This document shows positions 36,292 to 44,185 of a stretch of 64,000 bases of DNA, one piece after another. Under the pieces are notes generated by a model that searched no databases, was not told the DNA's origin, and saw nothing but the letters and a program-made list of their open reading frames with translations. A program made the translations under genes and the position numbers. This DNA is from Planomonospora parontospora (lineage in GTDB: Bacteria; Actinomycetota; Actinomycetes; Streptosporangiales; Streptosporangiaceae): assembly GCA_014647935.1 (NCBI GenBank), contig BMQD01000009.1, forward strand, positions 1-64,000, written 5' to 3'. Each line of letters opens with the position of its first letter. Positions within the stretch are counted from its first letter, which is position 1.

Positions 36292-37167
36292 ATGCACTCC
36301 TGGGCTGATCATTGGCCAATCGTCGATCCCACCATCCCGCCTCGGGACAAGCGGCGGATCATAGGCAACCGAGAACTTATGGGCATATCGACGGCTTCCC
36401 CAGGTGGGCATATCGCCTCTCGGGTATCGAGGGCGAACGGCTGTCTGGTCACCATTGCAGCCGTCTTCTGCTTAGCGATCATCAGGGCCATTGGCGAGGC
36501 TGCGATCAAGGTGCCCTGGGTGGGCCTGGCCCTCCTCATTTTGATCGCTGTGGCCGCAGCGGCGCTCCTCACGTGGAAACACCTTGAATCACCAAAACGG
36601 CTGGCACGGCTCTACCGTGATCGCTACGTGATCCCCAGCGATCTCGACAACGAAGCCCACTCTCTGTTCAACCGGGCCACCAACGCCACCATGACGGTCA
36701 GCTGGTCCCAGGTCAGCCGACAGGGGTTCTTGGACTCCGTAGCCAACGACGTACTGTTCCCTCAGCAGCTATGGGAGATCAGCCGTCTTCTGCGCTTTCA
36801 GAGCATCCTTCGCGCCGAGCAGGCCGCTGCCACCCGTGGCGTCGTCCTCACTCCTGAACTGCTGGCCGTACTGGCTCCTCAGCAGCAGGCGCTACAGCAT
36901 TCGGTCGCGATGGTCACACAGCGGATCATGGAGCTTGAGGCCTATGCACGTCGCGTCCAGGAGGCGGACGCCGCGCTACGCGCTCATGAGCAGTTGCAGA
37001 ACAACGACAAGTACCGCTACCTGCTCGCGCACACCGACGACAGGATGGGCATGCAGAACCTCATGCAGCAGGCAGCCGCCGTGGAGAGCACTCTCACGCA
37101 AAGTGTGCAGAGCGCCATCGCGGCGGGTCAGACTCTGGCCATGCCAGACCTCAGACAGTGGCGCTGA
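36292..37167 (+). CDS. Membrane protein of unknown function, AICE cargo
   Basis: A 291-residue protein (304 if ATG 36253 is used; I prefer 36292 because AGGAGG lies upstream of it, inside the longer reading). Two adjacent membrane helices (CLVTIAAVFCLAIIRAI and VGLALLILIAVAAAALLTW) are followed by a long helical cytoplasmic region (LARLYRDRYVIPSDLDNEAHSLF, QQALQHSVAMVTQRIMELEAYARRV) with coiled-coil character and a Gln-rich end. No family recognised. Convergent with the integrase across a strong terminator. Its place between attL and int and lower-GC codon use mark it as cargo. Confidence 0.7.
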   Translation: MHSWADHWPIVDPTIPPRDKRRIIGNRELMGISTASPGGHIASRVSRANGCLVTIAAVFCLAIIRAIGEAAIKVPWVGLALLILIAVAAAALLTWKHLESPKRLARLYRDRYVIPSDLDNEAHSLFNRATNATMTVSWSQVSRQGFLDSVANDVLFPQQLWEISRLLRFQSILRAEQAAATRGVVLTPELLAVLAPQQQALQHSVAMVTQRIMELEAYARRVQEADAALRAHEQLQNNDKYRYLLAHTDDRMGMQNLMQQAAAVESTLTQSVQSAIAAGQTLAMPDLRQWR

Positions 37168-37187
37168 TCACTGCACACCACAACGCC

Positions 37188-37215
37188 GAAGGCCCCGGAC
37201 TCTGCCGGGGCCTTC
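37188..37215. terminator. Bidirectional intrinsic terminator
   Basis: GAAGGCCCCGG-actctg-CCGGGGCCTTC, perfect 11-bp arms followed by TCGTCT, lies between two convergent genes (ends at 37167 and 37230) and can serve both. Confidence 0.85.
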
Positions 37216-37229
37216 TCGTCTGATTGGGA

Positions 37230-38594
37230 TCATGATTCCAAGGCTGTGGTGATCTGTCCGTTAGCGCGAGCCCGCTGTCCTTCGATGCACTTGGCGTAGA
37301 CGCGGAGAAGAACGTCCACCCCGTGGCCGGCCCGCTGGGCGACCTCGGTCGGCGGGACACCCGCGTTGAGCCACAGCGAGACCGCCGCGTGCCGTAGGTC
37401 ATACGGCCTCGCCGCAAGCGGAGAGGCGACCTGCTCTACGGGGAAGGCCAGTCGCCGTGCCTCCTGCCAGACGGCGGAGTAGGCCGATGAGGAGAACGGA
37501 CGGCCCTTGCTCGTGCGGAAGAGCCTGCCGTCCTTCTCAGCGCCGTACGCCTCTATGTGCTCCCGGAGGATCACGACAAGGACCGGAGGGATCGGGATCT
37601 CCCGCGTGTCGTCCTTGGCCCGGTGCTTGAGGCCGCGTTCGTCGTGGGTCTCCCCCGAATTCGTCCACCGCTTGTTCGCCTGCGGACGCGCCTTCTCAAG
37701 CGTGACCAGGCCCCAACCGTCGGTGGGAAGGTCGCAGTTCTGACGGCGCAGTCCGGAAGCCTCCTCGGGGCGGAGAGCCGCGTAGTACATGCAGGCGAAC
37801 ATGGCCACCATCCGGGGACCGCGCGTCCGTCCCACCTGGCTCACGGCATCGAGGAGTGCCCGAACCTGGACCGGATTGACCACCGTTCGAGGATCGACGG
37901 CCCCCGTGGCTTTCGGAGGCTTCCACTTCACCGCGTGCAGAGGATTGCCGGGCAGCTTCTTGAGCTCCACCGCGGATTCCATCATGTGGTGCAGGACGGC
38001 CCGCTTGCGCCGTACCGTGTTGGCCGCCGCCGGCTCCCCGTCGAAGCGGAGGGCGACGGCATCGAGAGCCGATCGGCTCACGGCCGGTTCCAGCAGGTTG
38101 GCGAGGGGCAGGGACGCTGCCTCCAGCCAGGCGAACGCCGCCTTCTGCTCCGGTCGCAGTTCTCCACGCCGCTTGTCGGGCAGGAAGGCGTAATCCCGCA
38201 GCACCGCCCGAAGCTCCTCATCGTCCGGTCTGCCTCGCAGATCCTTGGTGAGCACCGGGACGAGGGACAGCAGGGCATACGTCATCGTCTCGCGCGTCCG
38301 GGCCGCCGAGTGAACCCATCGGGCCGCCATGTACGACCGGGCGAAGTCGAAGAACGTCGGCCCAGAGTCGGCAGGCTTGGCCATCGATATGGGAAGACCC
38401 GTCACGAGCTCGAAGGGCTCCCCCTTCTTCGCCGCCTGCCGCAAGTCGGAGAGGAAGCTCTCGGCGAGCGCCTTGGTCTTGAACGTCTTGGACTTCTCCT
38501 TGGTGCCCACCTTCCAGCGAACGACGTAGGACGGCGTCTTGCCCGAGAGCTTCCGGCGGAGGTCCCAGATCTTGACCTCATAGGAGGTGCTCAC
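37230..38594 (-). CDS. int: Tyrosine recombinase/integrase of the AICE
   Basis: A 454-residue phage-type integrase. The N-terminal arm-binding domain (VVRWKVGTKEKSKTFKTKALAESFL), a core-binding helical domain, and a catalytic domain with Arg in ALRPEEASGLRR, DLRHAAVSLWLNAG (R401, H402), AGHG (H424) and the nucleophile Tyr433 (LLRVYAKCIEG) are all present. It recombines attP with the 3' end of tRNA-Arg. It overlaps the excisionase gene by an ATGA junction and ends 15 bp from a terminator, 1.4 kb from attL. A short piece of a related integrase survives at about 59.97 kb. Confidence 0.93.
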   Translation of the reverse strand: MSTSYEVKIWDLRRKLSGKTPSYVVRWKVGTKEKSKTFKTKALAESFLSDLRQAAKKGEPFELVTGLPISMAKPADSGPTFFDFARSYMAARWVHSAARTRETMTYALLSLVPVLTKDLRGRPDDEELRAVLRDYAFLPDKRRGELRPEQKAAFAWLEAASLPLANLLEPAVSRSALDAVALRFDGEPAAANTVRRKRAVLHHMMESAVELKKLPGNPLHAVKWKPPKATGAVDPRTVVNPVQVRALLDAVSQVGRTRGPRMVAMFACMYYAALRPEEASGLRRQNCDLPTDGWGLVTLEKARPQANKRWTNSGETHDERGLKHRAKDDTREIPIPPVLVVILREHIEAYGAEKDGRLFRTSKGRPFSSSAYSAVWQEARRLAFPVEQVASPLAARPYDLRHAAVSLWLNAGVPPTEVAQRAGHGVDVLLRVYAKCIEGQRARANGQITTALES

Positions 38595-38782
38595 GCCGCC
38601 TCCCGGAGGCTCTCCAGCCAGGTCGTGAAGTCACTCCGCCAGATGCGGATCTCTCCGTTGGGCAGCTTGATGCACTTGGGCGCGTGGCCGAGTTCGCGCC
38701 ACCGGTAGAAGGTCCGGCGGGAGAGCCCGCCCAGCTCTTCGAGGACCTGGGGGACGGTCAGCAGCTCATCGCGGCGGGTCAT
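38591..38782 (-). CDS. xis: Excisionase, MerR/HTH_17-type
   Basis: A 63-residue DNA-binding protein: LLTVPQVLEELGGLSRRTFYRWRELGHAPKCIKLPNGEIRIWRSDFTTWL is a winged helix of the HTH_17 (BldC/Xis) class. In pSAM2-like elements Xis directs the integrase toward excision. It overlaps int downstream and rep upstream by ATGA, so rep-xis-int is one translationally coupled unit. Confidence 0.9.
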   Translation of the reverse strand: MTRRDELLTVPQVLEELGGLSRRTFYRWRELGHAPKCIKLPNGEIRIWRSDFTTWLESLREAA

Positions 38783-40173
38783 CGGGCATCACCCCCGCCG
38801 TTCATCGGAGAGGCGGGTAAGGCCGTGCCGGTCAACGCGGCGGCGAGGAGCGCGTCGCCCGGGGTCAGGCCCTTGCCCGCGTACTCCCATTCGGTGATGA
38901 CGAGAACGGAGTCCTCATCGAAGAGCGGCAGCCGCCCGGTGCTGATCTCCTCCTCGCGGACGAAGGTTTCCCGGTCGGCGCGGATGTCGCCGAGGGTCGT
39001 GGAGTAGTGCCGGGAACGGGTGGAGAAGTGGCCGCGGAAGCCGAGCATGTGCGCCCACGGGGTCAGCCGCAGGTCCGCCAGGCCGTCAAGGGCGCCCAGG
39101 CGGAAGCACTCGGCGATGAGCCGCCGGGCGTGCTCCCGGAGTGGGAGTGCGGCCAGGTCGTCGAGCGGGCTGATGCGCCGGTCCAGGGTGCCGACGCACT
39201 CGGCGGCCTTGGTGGCGTACTTGGCGATGTAGCCGGCCACCGCCTGTTCGGTCAGTTCCCCGCCCATGGTGATCGGGCGGACGTCGAGCTGAGCGCCCCA
39301 GCGCAGCACCCGGGCGGGCTCGCCTTCGGCGGCCGGGACGGGCACGGAGACGGCCGAGGCGGCGTGCCGTACGGCGTCCGCCAGGGCGTCGGCGGTCGCC
39401 CAGGCCGGAGGCGGAGAGGCGGGTCCTTCGGGGCCGTCGAGGCGGATGACGGCGTGGAAGTGGACGACGCCGCGCCGTTGGTATTCGGCGACCTTGGCGA
39501 AGGCGATCGTGAGTCGTCCCCGGAGCTCTCGCAGGGTCAGCCCGGCGAACTTGGCGACGCGGCGGCGCAGGGCGTCGGTGAAGTACCGCCAGAGCTGGGA
39601 GGCCAGGGCGTTGAACAGGACCGAGCCCGCGTAGTCGTAGCAGTCGCCGCAGAGCGGTTCGCCGAGGCGGGCGTCCTCGGTGCCGTGGCGGGCGGTGCAG
39701 GACATGATGCGCCCGTGCGGGCAGGTCTCGGCGTCGCGGCGGGCGTGGCACGGCAGGACCTTGCCGTTTTTCTCCCGGCGGGTGTGGACGATGCCGAAGG
39801 ACGGGGCGGTGAGGGTGACGAACAGGCACGGGTGGGCGGTCACCGTCTCGGGGACGCCCTTGCCGCCGGCCAGGCCCGCGCGGATCAGTTGGTAGGTGTC
39901 GGCCCGGTAGACCTCGGCGCAGGACGGGCAGCGGGAAGCCCGGCGGGTCTTGCACGGCACGCGGAGGACGCCGCCGGGTTCGGTGCGGGTGGTGTAGCGG
40001 TGGAGCAGTTCGCCGGTGGCCCGGTCGATGTGGTCGACCTTGCCGCGCAGGTGGATGGGCTGTCGGCAGCCGCCGGTGGCGCGGATCTGGGCGGCCCACC
40101 GGGCGTAGTCCGGATCGTGCAGGCGGGTGATCATGCCGCGGATCGCGTGCGGGTTGAGCGCGGGTACGGGCAA
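38779..40173 (-). CDS. repSA: Replication initiator RepSA-like (HUH/rolling circle)
   Basis: A 464-residue initiator. The N-terminus has cysteine-rich motifs (CKTRRASRCPSCAEVY, CPHGRIMSCTARHG, LCGDCYDY) that may bind zinc. The metal-binding HUH-like motif HFH lies at 238-240 (EYQRRGVVHFHAVIRLD), and a conserved GYIAKYATKAAE segment contains the probable catalytic tyrosine. Rep nicks the element origin for rolling-circle replication after excision. ATG 40173 is preceded by AGGAGG. Overlaps xis. Confidence 0.9.
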   Translation of the reverse strand: MPVPALNPHAIRGMITRLHDPDYARWAAQIRATGGCRQPIHLRGKVDHIDRATGELLHRYTTRTEPGGVLRVPCKTRRASRCPSCAEVYRADTYQLIRAGLAGGKGVPETVTAHPCLFVTLTAPSFGIVHTRREKNGKVLPCHARRDAETCPHGRIMSCTARHGTEDARLGEPLCGDCYDYAGSVLFNALASQLWRYFTDALRRRVAKFAGLTLRELRGRLTIAFAKVAEYQRRGVVHFHAVIRLDGPEGPASPPPAWATADALADAVRHAASAVSVPVPAAEGEPARVLRWGAQLDVRPITMGGELTEQAVAGYIAKYATKAAECVGTLDRRISPLDDLAALPLREHARRLIAECFRLGALDGLADLRLTPWAHMLGFRGHFSTRSRHYSTTLGDIRADRETFVREEEISTGRLPLFDEDSVLVITEWEYAGKGLTPGDALLAAALTGTALPASPMNGGGDAR

Positions 40174-40271
40174 GATGGAGACCTCCTTTCACTCGTTGGG
40201 GTGGGAGGGGATGGCCCCCGACCTGGCAGGCGTCTTGGCGGATGTACGGCCAGGCCGGGGGCGCCGACTGC

Positions 40272-40421
40272 TCAGCCGAAGCCGAGGCCGTCGCACAGGC
40301 GGCAGGTGCCGCCGAGGGAGTCGAGACCGGTGCCGCCGCAGTCGCAGCAGCGCCAGCGCTGGGGCGCAAGCGGTCGACGGTCGGGCAAGGCGGTCGTCTC
40401 CTCGCTGATCTCAGGCGACAT
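40272..40421 (-). CDS. Small zinc-finger-like AICE protein
   Basis: A 49-residue protein. The last 28 residues, RWRCCDCGGTGLDSLGG and TCRLCDGLGFG, contain two CxxCxGxG-type knuckles like one half of a DnaJ zinc centre; zinc binding and a structural or nucleic-acid role are inferred. ATG 40421 overlaps the stop of the upstream gene; an ATG at 40430 is possible. Similar tiny genes sit beside rep in many AICEs. Confidence 0.6.
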   Translation of the reverse strand: MSPEISEETTALPDRRPLAPQRWRCCDCGGTGLDSLGGTCRLCDGLGFG

Positions 40422-40758
40422 CGGCGGCATCCGGGACGACGCAGCCGGAGTAGCTGGCCAGGGCCGCATACCGGGCGCGCGGGGCGGCCAGGATCGCGAG
40501 TGCCTCGTAGCTGACCGGGCCGAAGGCCAGGCGCGCCTTGTGGTGGCCGTGGGCCATGTCGTCGGGGTCAGGTGCGGTGCCGAGGAGCGCGGCGATCCGG
40601 TCGATCTCGGCGATCATCTCGGCGTCGGTGCCCCGGGCGGGGAAGTGCAGGACGGTCACGCCGTGGGGCGGGACGGGGACGGCGGGGTTGGCCTCCAGGA
40701 AGGCGGCCAGCTCGCGCAGGCCCTCGATCACGGCGGGTCGGTGGTCGGTGTCGATCAT
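40411..40758 (-). CDS. Hypothetical AICE backbone protein
   Basis: A 115-residue protein (MIDTDHRPAVIEGLRELAAFLEANPAVPVPPHGVTV) with DAEMIAEIDRIAALLG and HHKARLAFGPVSYEALAIL. Proteins of this kind are found repeatedly between Spd and Rep genes of actinomycete elements; the function is unknown. The ATG at 40758 is preceded by AAGGAG. Probably co-transcribed with the spdB-like gene, whose stop is 18 bases upstream. Confidence 0.65.
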   Translation of the reverse strand: MIDTDHRPAVIEGLRELAAFLEANPAVPVPPHGVTVLHFPARGTDAEMIAEIDRIAALLGTAPDPDDMAHGHHKARLAFGPVSYEALAILAAPRARYAALASYSGCVVPDAADVA

Positions 40759-40775
40759 CGCGTGTGTCTCCTTTC

Positions 40776-41438
40776 TCATCGGGCGGGCTGCGGTACGGCG
40801 TGCAGGGTGCGCAGCAGTTCGGCGGCGAGCTGGTCGGAGACGCCGAGGCGGGCGCGCAGCAGCTCGGGTGTGATGGGTGCGCCGTGCTTGGTGTGGTGTT
40901 CGCCGGCGACGCGGCGGGCGAAGGTGACCAGGGCCGGGGACGGTCCGGCCGCGGGTTCGGGGCCGTCGTCGGTGGCCGGGGTGAGTTCGGGCATCGGAGG
41001 CGTCGGGACAGGTGCGGCCGAGGCGGTGACCGTCACCGGGGCCGGAGCGGGACGGGAGGCGGCGGCGCGGCGTTCCAGCATCGAGACCGCGATGAGGAAC
41101 GCCCCGGCGGGAGTGGCGGCGACCAGCCAGCCCCACACCGAGGGTTCGGCCTGGTGGAGGTTGGCGGCCAGAGACAGCACGACCCCGCCGGCCAGCACCA
41201 GCGTCGGCCAGGAGACCGGCCCGGAGCGGACGCGGCCGGTCTTGGCGTCGCGCTGGCGCTCGCGGGCGGCCATGACGCAGGTCATGTCGACGCAGACGGC
41301 CACGGCCCAGGCCATCCAACCGGTCTGCCCGTGCTCGCTGGCGGTGTCGTGGATGTGGGTGAACGATCCGGCACCCGCGATGGCGGCCAGGACGAGGACC
41401 GGCCCGGAGTCGAGTAGCCAGCAGGCAAGGCGTCGCAT
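40776..41438 (-). CDS. DUF2637/SpdB-like membrane protein (conjugal spreading)
   Basis: A 220-residue protein. Four hydrophobic helices in the first 120 residues (DSGPVLVLAAIAGAGSF, GWMAWAVAVCVDMTCVMAA, PVSWPTLVLAGGVVLSLAANL, WGWLVAATPAGAFLIAVSML) match DUF2637. A Pro/Ala linker leads to a small C-terminal helical domain (VTFARRVAGEHHTKHGAPITPELLRARLGVSDQLAAELLRTL) that looks like a winged helix. Spd proteins help the transferred element spread between mycelial compartments. It lies between the TraB-like ATPase and rep. Confidence 0.8.
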   Translation of the reverse strand: MRRLACWLLDSGPVLVLAAIAGAGSFTHIHDTASEHGQTGWMAWAVAVCVDMTCVMAARERQRDAKTGRVRSGPVSWPTLVLAGGVVLSLAANLHQAEPSVWGWLVAATPAGAFLIAVSMLERRAAASRPAPAPVTVTASAAPVPTPPMPELTPATDDGPEPAAGPSPALVTFARRVAGEHHTKHGAPITPELLRARLGVSDQLAAELLRTLHAVPQPAR

Positions 41439-41475
41439 CGTGTCCCCCTTTCTGATCAGGTCAGGTCAGGTCGGT

Positions 41476-42840
41476 TCAGGCGTCGAGGAGTTCGTTCAGG
41501 TCGGCGTCGGTGATCTCCGCTCCACGGGTGCCGGAGGTGATCTCCTCCCATGGCGGGGTGAGATCGGCGTACATGCGGGCGGCATGTTCGGCCGCGTGCT
41601 CGGAGACGTAGAAGGAGCGGGCGCGGTACCACTGGCCGTCCTGGGAGGCGACGATGGCGACGCCGGGTGTCTCGGCGGGGATCGCGCAGGCGGAGACCAG
41701 GGCGGCCGGGTCGAGGTCGCCGAGGGTCATGGTCGCGGTCTCCGGGTCGTTGACCCGGTGGCAGATCCGCCCCGAGCACTGGGCGCGCAGCGCGGTGACG
41801 CCGGGGCCGAGGTCGGAACCGATCCGCTGGCCGCAGCAGAACAGGTAGATCCCGAAGGCCCGCCCGAGCTGCGCCACCCGCAGCAGCGCCGTCGAGGTCT
41901 TGGCGATCTCGTCCTTCTCGCTCTTGTCGGCCATCAGGTACAGCTCGGCCAGCTCGTCGACCAGGACCACGACCGGCACCGGCCGCACCCCCGGTGGAAG
42001 CTGCCAGATGTTGCGCGCCCCGGCCTGACGGCACAGGCCCATCCGGTCGGCCATCAGGCCCACGAGGTCATCGAGCAGGCCGACGCACTCGGTCCGGGAG
42101 GTGGCCAGGGCCGATAGCCGGGACGCGTAGGGGGTGAACTCCACGCCGCCCTTGAGGTCGAAGCCGACCAGGGCGACCGGTTGCGGGGATAGGCCGACGA
42201 TCAGTGCGTTGGCGAGGTTGGACTTGCCGGACTGGGTGGCCCCGGCGTTGAGCCAGTGTGGGACGGTGCGGAAGTCGATCTCCCACGGCTTGCCGGTCTC
42301 CAGCCGCCCCACGGTGACCTTCAGCAGCTCCGACGAGGGCGGGATCTCATCGACCCGCACCAGCGGATCGCGCATGGTCGCGGCCAGCACGACCCGACCG
42401 GGCCGGGGCGAGGAGACCCGTACGGCGTGCACCCGCCAGGAGTGGGCGAGCCGTTCGGCCGCCTGGGCGTAGTCGTCGGGGATCTGCCCTTCCAGCAGGT
42501 GGACCGTCACCCGCCAGCCGTACCGGGTCGGCCGGGGCAGCCACATCCACGGCTTGGTGTCGACCGCGATCCGCTGGAAGCGGCGGCGGACCTTGACCAT
42601 GCCGGTGGAGGCGACCGCGTTGGGGACCAGGGTGAACCACCAGCGGTGACGCTTCTTGGTCAGGCCGCAGCCGAGGGCGATCTTGCGCCAGGTGGCGCGG
42701 ACGCTGACGGCCATGAGCGGGTAGCCGACCACCAGCCAGAAGGACCGGTAGTGCCAGCGCCGCCAGGCCCACAGGCCGGCCACCGCGACGGCCAGGACCA
42801 CTCCGGCGTCGAGGAGTCTCAGCAGCAGGTCATCACGCAA
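41476..42840 (-). CDS. traSA: FtsK/SpoIIIE-type DNA translocase (TraB/TraSA-like)
   Basis: A 454-residue conjugal motor. One or two membrane helices at the N-terminus (VVLAVAVAGLWAW, FWLVVGYPLMAV) are followed by an FtsK domain with Walker A GATQSGKS (200-207), Walker B PVVVLVDELAEL (289-300) and QLGRAFGIYLFCCGQRIGSD. In pSAM2-type elements this single protein translocates double-stranded DNA between mycelia. The likely start is TTG 42840, overlapping the upstream stop; the start is not firm. The C-terminus (EITDADLNELLDA) lacks an obvious long winged helix. Confidence 0.9.
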   Translation of the reverse strand: MRDDLLLRLLDAGVVLAVAVAGLWAWRRWHYRSFWLVVGYPLMAVSVRATWRKIALGCGLTKKRHRWWFTLVPNAVASTGMVKVRRRFQRIAVDTKPWMWLPRPTRYGWRVTVHLLEGQIPDDYAQAAERLAHSWRVHAVRVSSPRPGRVVLAATMRDPLVRVDEIPPSSELLKVTVGRLETGKPWEIDFRTVPHWLNAGATQSGKSNLANALIVGLSPQPVALVGFDLKGGVEFTPYASRLSALATSRTECVGLLDDLVGLMADRMGLCRQAGARNIWQLPPGVRPVPVVVLVDELAELYLMADKSEKDEIAKTSTALLRVAQLGRAFGIYLFCCGQRIGSDLGPGVTALRAQCSGRICHRVNDPETATMTLGDLDPAALVSACAIPAETPGVAIVASQDGQWYRARSFYVSEHAAEHAARMYADLTPPWEEITSGTRGAEITDADLNELLDA

Positions 42841-43174
42841 GGGCGCTCACCTCCGCCGGGACGATCGAGGCGGCCCGGTAGCTGATGCCCCACCGCACTT
42901 CGCCGTTGCGGGTCTGCTCCCACACGAAGCCGACCAGGTCGACCGGGTGGACGGGCATGCCGAGGGTGACGGGCGGCTCTCCGGAGGTGTTGACGCGGAT
43001 CAGCTCGATGCGACCGGTGTTGTTGATGGCCGAGAGGGCGACTTCGTAGACGGGGGTGCCGTTCTTGTCGGTCTTGATCTCGCCGGTGTCCTTGTTGAGC
43101 AGGCGGGGGCGGGGTGCGGCGACGCAGACGAACTGCAGCTTGGTCGTGTCGACCGGGATCGGGATGTTGCGCAT
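42833..43174 (-). CDS. SCO3933-family regulatory protein
   Basis: A 113-residue protein beginning MRNIPIPVDTTKLQFVCVAAP, with PRLLNKDTGEIKTDKNGTPVYEVAL, VTLGMPVHPVDLVGFVWEQ and a C-terminal GISYRAASIVPA, the pattern of SCO3933-family proteins found upstream of tra in AICEs. They are thought to regulate replication or transfer; the mechanism is unknown. ATG 43174 has AAGGAGGT ten bases upstream. First gene of the minus-strand backbone operon; the operator region for the divergent GntR protein lies just upstream. Confidence 0.75.
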   Translation of the reverse strand: MRNIPIPVDTTKLQFVCVAAPRPRLLNKDTGEIKTDKNGTPVYEVALSAINNTGRIELIRVNTSGEPPVTLGMPVHPVDLVGFVWEQTRNGEVRWGISYRAASIVPAEVSALA

Positions 43175-43194
43175 GACGGGTGACCTCCTTATTC

Positions 43195-43255
43195 GTCGTG
43201 GTCAACATAGTTAACCTAGTTGGCTGGGTTGTCAATGTTCTCAAGGTTGGCTTGG
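43195..43255. promoter_or_regulatory. Operator/promoter region between backbone operon and GntR gene
   Basis: An AT-rich stretch with repeated GTTAAC/GTTGG/GGTT elements, including the imperfect dyad AACCTAG-ttgg-CTGGGTT (43213-43230). Position between divergent genes and the repeat content fit a KorSA-like repressor site. Confidence 0.5.
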
Positions 43256-43306
43256 TTCCGCGGCTGTGCTGAACTAGAGGCAGACGACGCGGCGGAAGAG
43301 GGACGG

Positions 43307-43642
43307 ATGGTCAAGCACACCGGGCGGCCCGGCTACTTGCAGATCGCCGATGATCTGCGGGAGCAGATCCGTGGCGGTGCTCTCGCGCTCGGCGCCCCGC
43401 TGCCGTCCACCGCCCAGTTGGCCGAGCGGTACGGCGCATCGCTGAGCGTGGTGAAGATGGCCGTCGGCATCCTGCGGAACGAGGGCCTGGTCGTCGGCCA
43501 GCAGGGCAAGGGCGTGTTCGTCCGGGAGGACGCGGCGCCGGCCCCGCCGCCCGCCGACGAGATCACGGAGATCCGCCTCACGCTGCGCGAGTTGTCGGAG
43601 CGACTCGCGAAGGTCGAAGCGGAGCTGTCCGAGCGTAGGTAG
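43307..43642 (+). CDS. GntR family regulator (KorSA-like)
   Basis: A 111-residue protein: GYLQIADDLREQIRGGALALGAPLPSTAQLAERYGASLSVVKMAVGILRNEGLVVGQQGKGVFV is a complete GntR winged helix; the rest is a short helical tail (TEIRLTLRELSERLAKVEAEL) likely for dimerisation, with no ligand domain. In pSAM2 the GntR protein KorSA represses pra and its own gene to hold the element in the integrated state; the same role is likely here. ATG 43307 is preceded by GGAAGAGGGA. Confidence 0.85.
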   Translation: MVKHTGRPGYLQIADDLREQIRGGALALGAPLPSTAQLAERYGASLSVVKMAVGILRNEGLVVGQQGKGVFVREDAAPAPPPADEITEIRLTLRELSERLAKVEAELSERR

Positions 43643-43823
43643 CGCTCTCGCCCCGGACGTGGCAGCCGGTGACCCGGCGAGCCAGGCCCGCCGCGCGGCT
43701 CGGAGGCGTCGCGGCCAGGTGCATACGCCGGTCCTCCTGGCGCATGCCGACCATGACGAGCACGTAGCCGACGAGCACGGCCGCCCCGAGCACGATGCCG
43801 ATGATCAGCGGGATCGCGGTCAC
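43578..43823 (-). CDS. Small membrane protein of the AICE
   Basis: An 81-residue protein with one N-terminal helix (AIPLIIGIVLGAAVLVGYVLVMVGM) and a basic tail. GTG 43823 overlaps the stop of the upstream zinc-ribbon gene (GTGA). The last 65 bases overlap the 3' end of the convergent GntR gene. The coding call rests on the helix and the overlap; function unknown. Confidence 0.5.
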   Translation of the reverse strand: MTAIPLIIGIVLGAAVLVGYVLVMVGMRQEDRRMHLAATPPSRAAGLARRVTGCHVRGESATYARTAPLRPSRVAPTTRAA

Positions 43824-44035
43824 GTCCAGATCACCCCCGCCTTGGCGAAGTCCTGGGGGCGACCGGCCGGCCGCCGGGTCTCGCCGCGCCGCCTCCCCGC
43901 CTTGCGCCGCCTGGCCGTACGGCGCAGCCAGCGCGCCAGCGCGTGGCACTTGCGGCAGAGCGTCTGCCCCTCCTCCAGAGCCGCGCCGCAGGCGCAGACC
44001 GGTCCGTCGTCCAGCGGGAACGTCAGGTCGATCAT
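43820..44035 (-). CDS. Small zinc-ribbon-like basic protein of the AICE
   Basis: A 71-residue protein: CACGAALEEGQTLCRKCHALARWLRRTARRRKAGRRRG carries two cysteine pairs (CxC and CxxC) followed by a strongly basic helix, suggesting a nucleic-acid-binding zinc ribbon. The ATG at 44035 is preceded by AAAGGAGA. Coupled to the small membrane protein downstream. Function unknown. Confidence 0.55.
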   Translation of the reverse strand: MIDLTFPLDDGPVCACGAALEEGQTLCRKCHALARWLRRTARRRKAGRRRGETRRPAGRPQDFAKAGVIWT

Positions 44036-44130
44036 GGGTTGTTCTCCTTTCGCCGATTCCGTGTGGTGCGGTGTGACACGAGAATCCGGTGAAAGGGCGG
44101 GACGAGATCACTACAGGACGGGACATGTTC

Positions 44131-44169
44131 AGGACGTCCGGTCTACGATTGCCAGGTCCCTGGACGTCC
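44131..44169 (+). promoter_or_regulatory. GGACGTCC motifs upstream of HTH-PLD paralogue 1
   Basis: AGGACGTCC (44131-44139) and TGGACGTCC (44161-44169) lie within 55 bp of the start. The GACGTC core recurs upstream of paralogue 2 and near 46612-46630, so it may be the shared operator. Confidence 0.45.
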
Positions 44170-44185
44170 CCCCTGGTCAGGTGAA

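Noticed and set aside
39007-42117. 1036-codon plus-strand open frame opposite rep, spdB-like and transfer ATPase genes
   Set aside because: Antisense shadow of the AICE backbone, whose genes have clear motifs and overlapping junctions.
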